A stretch of DNA of 36,083 nt from Nitrospirota bacterium (lineage in GTDB: Bacteria > Nitrospirota > Thermodesulfovibrionia > Thermodesulfovibrionales > UBA6898), in the NCBI GenBank assembly GCA_016217695.1, contig JACRHE010000107.1, positions 1-36,083 on the forward strand, read 5' to 3'. The notes under the pieces were generated by a model. The model did no database searches and was not told the DNA's origin. It saw nothing but the letters and a program-made list of their open reading frames with translations. Numbering within the stretch: position 1 is the stretch's first letter; every line of letters begins with the position of its first letter. Shown here in pieces: positions 24,687 through 32,447 of the stretch. Made by a program: the position numbers and the translations under genes.

Positions 24687-26047
24687 AATTATTCAGAAAG
24701 ATACTCGTTGCAAACCGCGGAGAGATCGCAGTGAGGATCATACGGGCCTGCAAGGAGCTCGGCGTAAAGACAGTTGCGGTCTACTCCGACGTCGACAGGG
24801 AGTCGCTGCATACAAAGATCGCAGATGAATCGATCTGCGTTGGACCGGCGAGCACTGCCCAGAGCTACAACAATATACCGAGCATCCTTACTGCCGCGGA
24901 GATAACGGACTCAGAGGCGATTCATCCAGGCTACGGCTTTCTTTCGGAGAACCCCCACTTTGCCGAGGCCTGCCTTACATCAGGCATCACCTTTATCGGC
25001 CCTTCTGCCGAGAGCATCAGACTGGGCGGAGACAAGGCAAAGGCCCGGCAGGTGATGAAGCGCAGGGGCGTCCCGGTTGTTCCCGGAAGCGATGGTCCGG
25101 TTGTCTCGGAAGAGGCTGCCCTGAAGACGGCAAAAAGGATCGGGTTTCCGGTCATCATTAAGGCCTCTGCAGGAGGCGGCGGAAGGGGCATGCGCATCGT
25201 CAGGGCTGAAGAAGAACTCGAGAAACTGTATTTCATGGCGCAGAGAGAGGCTCTCACCGCATTCGGAAACGGCGAGCTCTATGTCGAGAAGTTCATCCCT
25301 GAGATGAGGCATATCGAGGTTCAGATCCTTGCAGACACCAAGGGAAACATCATCCATCTCGGAGAGAGGGACTGCTCCATTCAGAGGAGGCACCAGAAAC
25401 TCATAGAGGAATCGCCATCGCCTGTTGCTTCCGAAAAGTTCAGGAAAAAAATCGGTGAATATGCCGTAAAGGCGGCGAGGGCAGTAAAGTACAAGAACGC
25501 CGGGACAATAGAATTCATCGTCGATACTGAGGGAAATATCTATTTTATGGAGATGAACACCAGGCTGCAGGTAGAGCATCCTGTCACGGAATTCGTCAGC
25601 GGCGTAGACATCGTAAAGGAACAGATAAGGATTGCCGCCGGCTTCCCTCTGGAATTGAAACAGACGAAGATTAAGATATCCGGCCATTCCATCGAATGCA
25701 GGATCAACGCCGAGGACCCTGAACGGTTCATCCCCTGCCCCGGAAAGATAACCTTTCTTGCCCTTCCCGGAGGCCCCGGGGTAAGGGTTGATACTGCGGC
25801 TTATAACGGCTGCGTCATCCCGTCTCATTATGATTCGCTTGTCGCCAAGCTTATCGTGCACGGAAAGGACCGGGCAGAGGCGATTATGAAGATGAAGAGG
25901 GCACTGGATGAATTCATCATTGAAGGAATCAAGACGACGATCCCCTTCCATAAGAAGGTGCTGAACGATCCTGACTTTTTTAATGGCAATTTCAATACCG
26001 GATTCGTGGAGAAGATGAACGCCCCTGCCGAACCTGTGAACAGGTAA
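24683..26047 (+). CDS. accC: Biotin carboxylase subunit of acetyl-CoA carboxylase
   Basis: This 454-residue ATP-grasp enzyme carboxylates the biotin on AccB. It has the N-terminal [39 protein letters not shown], the glycine-rich ATP loop [14 protein letters not shown], the catalytic block [22 protein letters not shown], and [13 protein letters not shown]. Length is standard for AccC, so it is not a longer pyruvate carboxylase. The start overlaps the accB stop (ATGA). A 7-bp hairpin about 40 nt after the stop may mark the operon end. Confidence 0.96.
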   Translation: MKLFRKILVANRGEIAVRIIRACKELGVKTVAVYSDVDRESLHTKIADESICVGPASTAQSYNNIPSILTAAEITDSEAIHPGYGFLSENPHFAEACLTSGITFIGPSAESIRLGGDKAKARQVMKRRGVPVVPGSDGPVVSEEAALKTAKRIGFPVIIKASAGGGGRGMRIVRAEEELEKLYFMAQREALTAFGNGELYVEKFIPEMRHIEVQILADTKGNIIHLGERDCSIQRRHQKLIEESPSPVASEKFRKKIGEYAVKAARAVKYKNAGTIEFIVDTEGNIYFMEMNTRLQVEHPVTEFVSGVDIVKEQIRIAAGFPLELKQTKIKISGHSIECRINAEDPERFIPCPGKITFLALPGGPGVRVDTAAYNGCVIPSHYDSLVAKLIVHGKDRAEAIMKMKRALDEFIIEGIKTTIPFHKKVLNDPDFFNGNFNTGFVEKMNAPAEPVNR

Positions 26048-26083
26048 GGGCAAGATCGACCTGCTGCGCTTTGATTTTGCATG

Positions 26084-26104
26084 GAGAGGTCACCTTCACC
26101 TCTC
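26084..26104. other. Hairpin after accC, not a classic terminator
   Basis: GAGAGGT (26084-26090) pairs with ACCTCTC (26098-26104) around a 7-nt loop. No U-run follows, so an intrinsic terminator is not supported; it could be an mRNA 3'-end structure. Confidence 0.4.
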
Positions 26105-26114
26105 GCCAATTCAC

Positions 26115-26145
26115 TTGACAAGATGCTGATCCAAACTTGTATATT
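26115..26145 (+). promoter_or_regulatory. Predicted sigma-70-type promoter for two-CW copy 2
   Basis: TTGACA (26115-26120) and TATATT (26140-26145, 5 of 6 matches) are 19 nt apart, slightly longer than ideal. The start codon at 26199 leaves a leader of about 45 nt, and no riboswitch fits in it. Confidence 0.45.
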
Positions 26146-26198
26146 GAGATATGCATACATTAGAACTATATTCAATAATATCGTGAGGTAACAGGCTG

Positions 26199-26504
26199 AT
26201 GGCAAAACTGAACTGCTGGGAATTCAAAAAATGCGGAAGGGAACCGGGCGGAGTAAACGTCAGGGAGCTGGGTGTCTGCCCTGCGGCAACCGAGATCAGA
26301 CTTGAAGGAGCTCACGGCGGCAAAAATGCAGGAAGGGCATGCTGGGTAGTGGCAGGCAGCATGTGCGAAGGCAAGGTGCAGGGCTCATACTCCATGAAAT
26401 ACGGAGATTGCGTCGAGTGTGACTTTTACAAGAAAGTGGAAGAAGAAGAACAGTCGGACTATCAGCTCTCGATCATTCTCCTTCGGAAACTTATCAGGAT
26501 CTGA
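26199..26504 (+). CDS. Two-CW domain protein (copy 2, next to pilT)
   Basis: This 101-residue protein has seven cysteines at 6, 12, 27, 48, 56, 71 and 74. The spacing C-x5-C-x14-C-x20-C-x7-C-x14-C-x2-C is identical to copy 1 at 10483-10821. Shared blocks are NCWEF, CGRE-GG-N, GVCPA-T-IR, HGG-NAGRACWV, MC-G-VQG and C-CDFY. The C-termini differ in sequence but are both predicted helices rich in I/L. Function is unknown; conserved Cys and His suggest metal, Fe-S or redox chemistry. It has its own promoter and ends 5 nt from the convergent pilT-like gene. Confidence 0.85.
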   Translation: MAKLNCWEFKKCGREPGGVNVRELGVCPAATEIRLEGAHGGKNAGRACWVVAGSMCEGKVQGSYSMKYGDCVECDFYKKVEEEEQSDYQLSIILLRKLIRI

Positions 26505-26509
26505 AGCGA

Positions 26510-27613
26510 TTATCCGAACTGCACATTACGCTGAAAATCATCTGCGCTGGTTGCAGCTGACTTGGCCGTCTCCAGATCGATGACCCCCTGGTTAAACAGA
26601 TCCATCAGATGCTGGTCAAAGGTCTGCATGCCGTACTGGTCTGTCCCTGATTCAATATAGTCCCTCATATTCCCGCTCTTCTCAGGGTTCTCTATGCAGT
26701 CCCGGATACTGAGAGTATTCCTCATGACCTCCACAACAGCCACGCGACCGGCATTATCTTTCCTGCGGAGGAGCCTCTGCGAGACAACGGCCCTCAGAGC
26801 CTCACCCAGCCGCAGACGGACGGACATTTCATCTCCGGGATCAAACGAACTGATGATCCTCTGTATCGTCTTTGGAGCGTCAACTGTATGGAGCGTCGAA
26901 AGCACCAGATGGCCGGTCTCTGCCGCTTTCAGGGCGGTATCGATAGTCGTCCTGTCGCGCATCTCTCCGACAAGTATTATATTGGGGTCCTGGCGGAGCG
27001 CTGCGCGGAGTGCCTTTGCAAAACTCTCTGTGTCGGAACCCACCTCACGCTGGACAATCGCGGCCTTGATCTCCCTGTGCAGAAATTCTATCGGGTCCTC
27101 GATCGTCACTATCTTGCACGGTTTGGACTGGTTAATCAGGTTTATCATGGATGCCAGTGTCGTGGATTTTCCGCATCCGGTGACACCCGTAACGAGCACA
27201 AGACCCCTTTCCTCCATCGAGATATCATTTATCACCCTGGGAAGCCCGAGCCCCTCTATAGTGGGAGCCTCAAAAGGAATCAGCCTCAGGACAACAGAAA
27301 AAGTACCTCGCTGCCTGCAGATATTAACGCGAAAACGTGCGAGTTCGGCAATGGAATACGAGCAGTCAATGTCCTGCAGTATCCGGACATCCCTGGCTAA
27401 ATCCTCTTCGGGCACGCTCTTTGTCCCGCGCATGATATGCCTGACGATCTCCTCGCAGTCTGCCATACTCAAAGGCTGGAGCTGTGGTATCAGCATGATC
27501 TGTCCCTGAAGACGGTATTTCCAGAGCGTGCCGACGCAGAGGTGGACATCAGAGGCGTTGATCTCCTTGCACTTGGCCAGAACCTTGTTGAATACGCTGA
27601 CTATATCTTCCAT
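26510..27613 (-). CDS. PilT-like type IV pilus retraction ATPase
   Basis: This 367-residue hexameric ATPase powers pilus retraction from the cytoplasmic face of the pilus machine. It has Walker A GVTGCGKST at about 143-151, Asp box IEDPIEF at 171-177, Walker B DPNIILVGEMRD at about 209-220 and His box GHLVLSTLHT at about 234-243. The C-terminal AIRNLIRE motif of classical PilT is not evident; the region reads CIENPEKSGNMRDYIESG, so a PilU-like or divergent PilT role is possible. The track start at 27640 is too early: ATG at 27613 follows AAGGAGG at proper distance. No other pilus genes are adjacent. Confidence 0.9.
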   Translation of the reverse strand: MEDIVSVFNKVLAKCKEINASDVHLCVGTLWKYRLQGQIMLIPQLQPLSMADCEEIVRHIMRGTKSVPEEDLARDVRILQDIDCSYSIAELARFRVNICRQRGTFSVVLRLIPFEAPTIEGLGLPRVINDISMEERGLVLVTGVTGCGKSTTLASMINLINQSKPCKIVTIEDPIEFLHREIKAAIVQREVGSDTESFAKALRAALRQDPNIILVGEMRDRTTIDTALKAAETGHLVLSTLHTVDAPKTIQRIISSFDPGDEMSVRLRLGEALRAVVSQRLLRRKDNAGRVAVVEVMRNTLSIRDCIENPEKSGNMRDYIESGTDQYGMQTFDQHLMDLFNQGVIDLETAKSAATSADDFQRNVQFG

Positions 27614-28037
27614 GATAACCTCCTTGTAAAATAGTACCACTTTACCCTTCCCTGTTTAAGATTTTTTTACAGAGGCCAACCCCTGTCCAAAATGCCGTGG
27701 CCCAAGGGCCTGACACCTCCTAAAAACAGCAAATCGACGATATCTTGTGGCGGCAAACCTTTTTGGTCATCATTGGTGTCCGGATATATGCGGCCCTATA
27801 CGACGTTTCTGACGGCCCTATTACAAGGAGTCGCTGCTGTTTTTATCCGGCATTCAGCCCTTATTCCGATTGTTTTGTACTGTTGTAACAGAGACCGTTC
27901 ATTTTAAAAATAATGCCTTTTCCAGTAAAATGAAGGGACAGTTTACTTGAATGCTTGCGGAAAGAGACCGGGCAGGCAACCCCAAAGCCTTTCAATGCGA
28001 TAGGATTTGATAAGGGCATGGCGTCGGAATATATATA
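27614..28037. other. Intergenic stretch between pilT-like gene and thiE, no gene seen
   Basis: This 424-nt gap is long for this compact region. I find no convincing coding frame; ORF 27692-27907 has no Shine-Dalgarno sequence and a composition unlike its neighbours. Visible structure includes the inverted repeat GGCCC-AA-GGGCC near 27703, a direct repeat CGGCCCTAT (two copies about 25 nt apart, near 27795-27830) and AGTAAA/TTTACT arms near 27925-27948. No TPP riboswitch core is present before thiE. It may be decayed sequence or an unrecognised leader RNA. Confidence 0.4.
28007..28035 (+). promoter_or_regulatory. Predicted promoter immediately before thiE
   Basis: TTGATA (28007-28012) and TATATA (28030-28035) are 17 nt apart. 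A perfect TATAAT (28034-28039) also overlaps the thiE ATG at 28038, but at 21 nt from the -35 box. Either way transcription would begin at or just past the ATG, implying a leaderless message or a misassigned promoter. Confidence 0.35.
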
Positions 28038-28658
28038 ATGCAGATAAACGGCATCTATTTCATAACTGACAGGACATATTGCAGCCTGAGCGCCTGCGAG
28101 ATGGTATCCCTCGTGCTTAAAGCCGGGGTACGTCTTATACAGTACAGGGACAAAGACGGAACAAGACGCCAACTATATAAAGAGGCTGTAAGATTGCGTG
28201 AGCTGACCCGGTCTTTCGGCGCAATGCTGATTATGAACGACCACGCGGACATAGCGCTCGCGGTAAAAGCAGACGGCGTTCATCTCGGTCAGGATGACCT
28301 TCCGCTTAAAGAGGCAAGAAAGATCATGTCCGGGAAAATTGTCGGCATCTCAACCCACAGCCTTGAGCAGGCCAGGGACGCCGAAGCAGGAGGGGCCGAT
28401 TATATAGGGTTCGGTCCGGTCTTTCAAACTGCAACGAAAGATGCAGGCAAACCGAAAGGGGTTGACAATATCAGGCTGATTAAACAAAATGTCTGTATTC
28501 CGGTGGTGGCGATCGGCGGAATAACGATTGATACCATAGGAGAAGTGATAAGGGCAGGCGCTGACGCAGCTGCTGTGGCATCAGCCATCTGCAGGGGCAG
28601 TATTGAGAATAACGCCCGTCAGTTCGTTGAAGAATTGAAGGATATGCTGAAAACATAG
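28038..28658 (+). CDS. thiE: Thiamine-phosphate synthase
   Basis: This 206-residue TIM-barrel enzyme joins the pyrimidine and thiazole halves of thiamine. Signatures are IYFITDRTYC, LIQYRDKDGTRRQLY, LIMNDHADIALAVKADGVHLGQDDLP, GISTHSLEQARDAEAGGADYIGFGPVFQTATK and PVVAIGGIT. An in-frame stop at 28011 rules out an upstream start, and ATG 28038 gives the proper N-terminus, yet there is no Shine-Dalgarno sequence and the -10-like boxes abut the ATG. The PFOR in this window uses thiamine diphosphate, but no regulatory link is visible. Confidence 0.95.
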   Translation: MQINGIYFITDRTYCSLSACEMVSLVLKAGVRLIQYRDKDGTRRQLYKEAVRLRELTRSFGAMLIMNDHADIALAVKADGVHLGQDDLPLKEARKIMSGKIVGISTHSLEQARDAEAGGADYIGFGPVFQTATKDAGKPKGVDNIRLIKQNVCIPVVAIGGITIDTIGEVIRAGADAAAVASAICRGSIENNARQFVEELKDMLKT

Positions 28659-28673
28659 TGTACGGAGGTAGAT

Positions 28674-29789
28674 ATGCGGAGACTGTTTCTGGTTGCATTT
28701 TTGATAGGCCTGGCCGTTTTCTCAGGTCTTGGCTGCAGAAAGAAGTCCGATGTTGTGAAGATCGGAGTAGCAGGCCCTATGACCGGCGACCAGAGCAAGA
28801 TGGGCATGGACTTCAAAAACGGTGTGTCGCTCGCTGTTGAGGAATGGAATGCAAAGGGAGGCGTTCTCGGGAAAAAGATAGAGCTGATCATAGGTGACGA
28901 CCAGCATGATCCAAAGCAGGCGGTATCAGTAGCGAACAAGATAGTCAATGAAGGCGCCTCAGGCGTCATCGGTCATTTTAATTCCAGCTGCTCGATCCCG
29001 GCTTCCGACATCTATGACAGGGCCGGCATCCCGATGATCTCGCCGGGCTCGACCAACCCCCAGCTTACGGAAAAGGGCTATGCAGGCGTCTTCAGGGTCT
29101 GCGGCAGGGATGACCAGCAGGGCAGGATAGGCGCTGATTTTGTCACGGGACAACTCAAGATAAAAAAGACTGCTGTCATACATGACAAGACAACATACGG
29201 CCAGGGGCTTGCGGACGAATTCAGAAAAGCGCTCGGCAGCGCAGCAGAGGTGGTCTATTACGGCGGAATTGTCCAGGGAGACAAGGACTTCAAGAGCGTT
29301 CTGACCTCCATGAAACAAAAGAACCCTGAGCTCATCTTCTTCGGCGGCGTCTACCCCGAGATGGGGTTGCTTGTAAGACAGGCGCGCGAGCTAGGCCTGA
29401 ACGCGCCCTTCATGAGCGGCGACGGATCTATTGACCCTAAGTTCATCGAGATTGCAGGTCCGAAGGCGGCTGAAGGCACATATCTGACATTCAGCCCTGA
29501 CCCAAAGAATATCCCGACTGCAAAGGAGTTCATCGGCAGATACCAGGCCAAATACGGAGAACTCGGGCCCTACTCCATTTACGCCTATGATGCTGCCAAT
29601 ATCATGCTGACCGCTATAAAGGCGGCTAACTCCCCTGACAGCAAGACAGTGATAGACAGACTGCATGCTCTTGATTTCAGCGGTGCTATAGGAAAGATCA
29701 AATTCGACTCAAAGGGCGATGTCACGGCCGCTCCGTATGTCGTATGGATAACAAAAGACGGCAAGTTCATGGAACACTGGAAGCCATGA
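28674..29789 (+). CDS. Branched-chain amino acid-type ABC transporter substrate-binding lipoprotein
   Basis: This 371-residue protein begins with a lipoprotein-like signal (MRRLFLVAFLIGLAVFSGLGC, candidate Cys21; the lipobox GLG-C is slightly atypical). A type I periplasmic binding fold of the LivJ/LivK family follows: VKIGVAGPMTGDQSKMGMDFKNGVSLAVEEWNAKGGVLGKKIEL, then GHFNSSCSIPASDIYDRAGIPMISPGSTNP. It should bind an amino acid or related small molecule. The Shine-Dalgarno sequence GGAGGT is strong. No LivH, M, G or F genes follow, so the transporter partners are elsewhere or it acts as a sensor protein. Confidence 0.92.
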   Translation: MRRLFLVAFLIGLAVFSGLGCRKKSDVVKIGVAGPMTGDQSKMGMDFKNGVSLAVEEWNAKGGVLGKKIELIIGDDQHDPKQAVSVANKIVNEGASGVIGHFNSSCSIPASDIYDRAGIPMISPGSTNPQLTEKGYAGVFRVCGRDDQQGRIGADFVTGQLKIKKTAVIHDKTTYGQGLADEFRKALGSAAEVVYYGGIVQGDKDFKSVLTSMKQKNPELIFFGGVYPEMGLLVRQARELGLNAPFMSGDGSIDPKFIEIAGPKAAEGTYLTFSPDPKNIPTAKEFIGRYQAKYGELGPYSIYAYDAANIMLTAIKAANSPDSKTVIDRLHALDFSGAIGKIKFDSKGDVTAAPYVVWITKDGKFMEHWKP

Positions 29790-29811
29790 GAACAATAGAG
29801 AGGAGATATCC

Positions 29812-30444
29812 ATGAATATCGGAATCATCGGCTCAGGGAATATGGGAAGCGGTCTCGGAAGCCTCTGGGCCAGAAAAGGGCATCATGTCATCTTCAGTTA
29901 TTCGCGCCATCCGGAGAAGCTTGCTGAACTTGCCGCTTCTGTCCCGAACGCAGAGGCCGCAACGCCTTCAGAGGCTGCAGGCCGCAGCGAAGTCATCCTG
30001 CTCTCCGTACGATGGCCGGAGGTGGAAGAGGCGATCAGGACTGCCGGTCCCATGGCCGGCAAGATCCTGATAGACTGCACCAACCCTCTGAAACCCGACC
30101 TCAGCGGATTAGCCATAGGCCATGAGACGTCGGCAGCAGAGGAGATCGCGAGGCTGGCGCCGGGTGTGAAGGTTGTTAAGGCTTTTAATACCGCGTTTGC
30201 AGAGATCTACCATGGAGGCACACGGCTCTTCGGTTCCAGGAGGCTGTCGATGTTTTACTGCGGCGATGATGAAACTGCAAAGAAAACGGTAACGAAACTC
30301 ATCATCGAGATCGGCCTCGACCCCGTAGATAGCGGCAGTCTCAAAAGTGCCCGATATCTGGAGCCCCTGGCAATGCTCATGATCCAGCTCGGATACGGCC
30401 AGGGCATGGGCACGAATATCGGCCTGAACCTGATCAGACGCTGA
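29812..30444 (+). CDS. NADP-dependent reductase of the F420-dependent NADP oxidoreductase family
   Basis: This 210-residue Rossmann protein has the dinucleotide motif GIIGSGNMGSGLGSLWARKG at the start. SYSRHPEK after the second strand fits NADP preference. Further blocks are VILLSVRWPEVEEAI, ILIDCTNPLKPD and VVKAFNTAFAEIY, as in F420:NADP oxidoreductase-like and ProC-like proteins. Use of F420 in this organism is not shown; many bacterial members use other substrates. The ATG has a GAGGAG Shine-Dalgarno sequence. The nitroreductase gene follows 31 nt downstream. Confidence 0.82.
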   Translation: MNIGIIGSGNMGSGLGSLWARKGHHVIFSYSRHPEKLAELAASVPNAEAATPSEAAGRSEVILLSVRWPEVEEAIRTAGPMAGKILIDCTNPLKPDLSGLAIGHETSAAEEIARLAPGVKVVKAFNTAFAEIYHGGTRLFGSRRLSMFYCGDDETAKKTVTKLIIEIGLDPVDSGSLKSARYLEPLAMLMIQLGYGQGMGTNIGLNLIRR

Positions 30445-30475
30445 GAAAGACCGGCCAACAAAAAGGAGATAAATA

Positions 30476-30988
30476 ATGGATGTTTTCAGCGCAATCAAAG
30501 AGAGAAGAAGCGTCCGCACATTTCTTAAAAAAGAGATCCCTGAGCCGGTCATAGACAGGCTCATCGATTCCCTGATCTGGGCTCCGAGCGCAGGCAATCT
30601 CCAGTCAAGGAAATTCTATCTTGTCCGTGATAATGACCTAAAGAAAAGACTTGCCGAGGCCGCGCTTTCTCAGGGCTTTATCAAGGATGCCCCTGCTGTC
30701 TTTGTCTGCTGCGCTGACGCAGGCATCGGCCGGCATTACGGCCAGCGGGGGATCGAGCTATATTCTATACAGGATGTCTCGGTAAGCGTCATGTGCATGA
30801 TGCTCGCAGCCTGCGAACAGGGGCTGGGCACATGCTGGGTAGGCGCATTCAGGGAGGAAGAGGTCTCAAGGGTCATGAACATACCCGAGAACCTCAGGCC
30901 TGTTGCGATAATCCCGGTCGGCTATCCTGAAAAGACTCCGAAGCCCACTACAAGGGTCTCAAAAGATGAAGCCGTCATTTACAGATAA
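30476..30988 (+). CDS. Nitroreductase family FMN enzyme
   Basis: This 170-residue protein begins MDVFSAIKERRSVRTFLKKEIPEPVIDRLIDSLIWAPSAGNLQSRKF, with the RRSVR and PSAGN elements that hold FMN. It continues with EQGLGTCWVGAF and IIPVGYPEKTP. Family members reduce nitro compounds, quinones or flavins with NAD(P)H as dimers. The natural substrate is unknown. The Shine-Dalgarno sequence AAGGAG is good. It is the last + strand gene before the convergent msrB gene, 20 nt away. Confidence 0.9.
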   Translation: MDVFSAIKERRSVRTFLKKEIPEPVIDRLIDSLIWAPSAGNLQSRKFYLVRDNDLKKRLAEAALSQGFIKDAPAVFVCCADAGIGRHYGQRGIELYSIQDVSVSVMCMMLAACEQGLGTCWVGAFREEEVSRVMNIPENLRPVAIIPVGYPEKTPKPTTRVSKDEAVIYR

Positions 30989-31008
30989 GCTGCTGTCTTG
31001 CGCCTCTT

Positions 31009-31557
31009 TTATCCTTTTTTGACAAACTTCAGGGCGGCTGAATTGATGCAGTAGCGGAGGCCGGTAGGCGGCGGTCCGTCGTCGAACACATGACCGAGGT
31101 GTGCGTCGCATCTGGCGCAGAGCACCTCGGTCCTTTTCATCGAATGGGAGATGTCCGTCTCTGTCCTGATATTATGTTTTGAGACAGGCTCCAGAAAGCT
31201 CGGCCAGCCGGTTCCTGAGTTAAACTTCGCTGAGGACATGAATAGGTCGGTGCTGCATCCAACGCACTGGTAGATGCCCTTGTCCTTATGATCGTAAAAT
31301 AAGCCGGTGCAGGACATCTCCGTCCCCTTTTTTCTCGTGATCTCATACTGCTCGGGGGTCAGAATCCTTTTCCATTCCTCGTCCGTCCTAACAACCTTAT
31401 CCACTTCTTCTACAACACCCCTGGCTGCGTTATATATCTTTACCTTCTCCACCTTTTTCCCTTTCTCCTTCATGCCTGTCACATTGCCGATAACAAGGAC
31501 AGCCAGCATAGTCGCCAGCAATATCAATGGCTTTTTCATATCGTTCCTGCCGCTCAT
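31009..31557 (-). CDS. msrB: Peptide-methionine (R)-S-oxide reductase with N-terminal membrane anchor or signal
   Basis: This 182-residue MsrB repairs methionine-R-sulfoxide. A hydrophobic segment at about 10-28 ([19 protein letters not shown]) points to export or anchoring in the envelope. The catalytic domain carries [23 protein letters not shown] and the nucleophile Cys in [12 protein letters not shown]; zinc-binding cysteine pairs are CVGC and CARC. Starts at ATG 31557 or ATG 31539 (with AGGA upstream) are both possible. An envelope MsrB in a supposedly anaerobic cell suggests transient oxidant exposure. It is the last gene of the minus block. Confidence 0.93.
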   Translation of the reverse strand: MSGRNDMKKPLILLATMLAVLVIGNVTGMKEKGKKVEKVKIYNAARGVVEEVDKVVRTDEEWKRILTPEQYEITRKKGTEMSCTGLFYDHKDKGIYQCVGCSTDLFMSSAKFNSGTGWPSFLEPVSKHNIRTETDISHSMKRTEVLCARCDAHLGHVFDDGPPPTGLRYCINSAALKFVKKG

Positions 31558-31613
31558 GTTTTATTATAACTCCGGTGAAGATGAGAACGCATAAAGATGA
31601 ATCAAACCATCGG

Positions 31614-32411
31614 TCAGGACAACGATTGGGAAATTCTTTCCACCGCGTTCATCAGTTCATCCATCTTCTTGGCGCTATGAACAAACTCATCGGAGACAAG
31701 CCCCCACCCGTTCGGGGTGAACTTCAGCCTGGCATGGAAAAGGTAGCTAGCACCCTTCTTGCGGGTGCCACGAAGGCTGAGAAACGGCGAGCACTCCAGC
31801 AAAGCCTCCTTCAGCGCTGCAGGAAAAGCAGCCAGGGAAGCGTCCTCAGTATAGAAATCGAACAAGGCCGGCAGCGGCGCTTCAATACCGGCCTCTACCT
31901 TTTGCAGGCCGTGCTCAGGATCGAGTCTATAGCCGTCGCCCACCACATGCACCTCCTTATCCACCGGCATTCGGACTGTCTCCAGGAAGACCAGGCTGAA
32001 ATCACGATCCCTTCTGGTGACTTGAGAAGTGGAGATGGAAGCAAACCGGCTCAGGTGGGCGAAAAAGCGGGTTCTCCCGGCACGCGTTTGCACATAAGCC
32101 AGCTCCACCCGCCAAGGGCCTTTTTCCCTCACCGTTTCCTCCCTGTAGGTGGTGAAGATGAGCGGGGTCAACCGCGTCACCGCTTCCTGCAGATGAGGGT
32201 CATCCAGCGGCAGAGGGGAGTATTCTCTTGCAAGCATGCTCTTTAGAATGCGTTTCGCCCGGCGGGGGGCAATGTAACCGGCCCAGATGAAAACCAGAAC
32301 AATGACGAGGACAAACGGGATGCCCACCAGAAGGGGCAGGTGGTCACTTACCCAGGGCAGAACCACTTTCATCAAGGGAAAGAGCTCGATTAATCGATCA
32401 AGCGGGGTCAT
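31614..32411 (-). CDS. Membrane-anchored protein of unknown function
   Basis: I do not recognise this 265-residue protein. One strong transmembrane helix at about 26-47 (LLVGIPFVLVIVLVFIWAGYI) is followed by a basic patch (APRRAKRILK), so the remaining ~215 residues are probably cytoplasmic. The soluble part is mixed alpha/beta with no cysteine-rich or nucleotide-binding motif; blocks include WRVELAYVQTRAGRTRFFAHL and GASYLFHARLKFTPNGWG. It has a single cysteine. No Shine-Dalgarno sequence precedes the ATG. It lies between the glutamate synthase fusion gene and msrB; no functional link is obvious. Confidence 0.7.
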   Translation of the reverse strand: MTPLDRLIELFPLMKVVLPWVSDHLPLLVGIPFVLVIVLVFIWAGYIAPRRAKRILKSMLAREYSPLPLDDPHLQEAVTRLTPLIFTTYREETVREKGPWRVELAYVQTRAGRTRFFAHLSRFASISTSQVTRRDRDFSLVFLETVRMPVDKEVHVVGDGYRLDPEHGLQKVEAGIEAPLPALFDFYTEDASLAAFPAALKEALLECSPFLSLRGTRKKGASYLFHARLKFTPNGWGLVSDEFVHSAKKMDELMNAVERISQSLS

Positions 32412-32447
32412 GCTAAAGAACTCGGATTCATGGTGGTAAAGAATTTC

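Noticed and set aside
24980-26053. 357-residue minus-strand ORF
   Set aside because: It is a complete shadow of accC, which has unambiguous biotin carboxylase motifs.
27745-27800. Second c-di-GMP-I riboswitch (GGCGGCAAACC on the + strand)
   Set aside because: Only the GCAAACC string matches; there is no GCGCAAAGC core, no P3 and no closing receptor strand.
27692-27907. 71-residue + strand ORF in the pilT-thiE gap
   Set aside because: No ribosome binding site, no conserved motif and a low-complexity amino acid make-up; likely chance.
27908-28037. TPP riboswitch upstream of thiE
   Set aside because: The conserved CUGAGA and ACCC-x-GAACCUGA elements are absent, although thiE would be a natural target.
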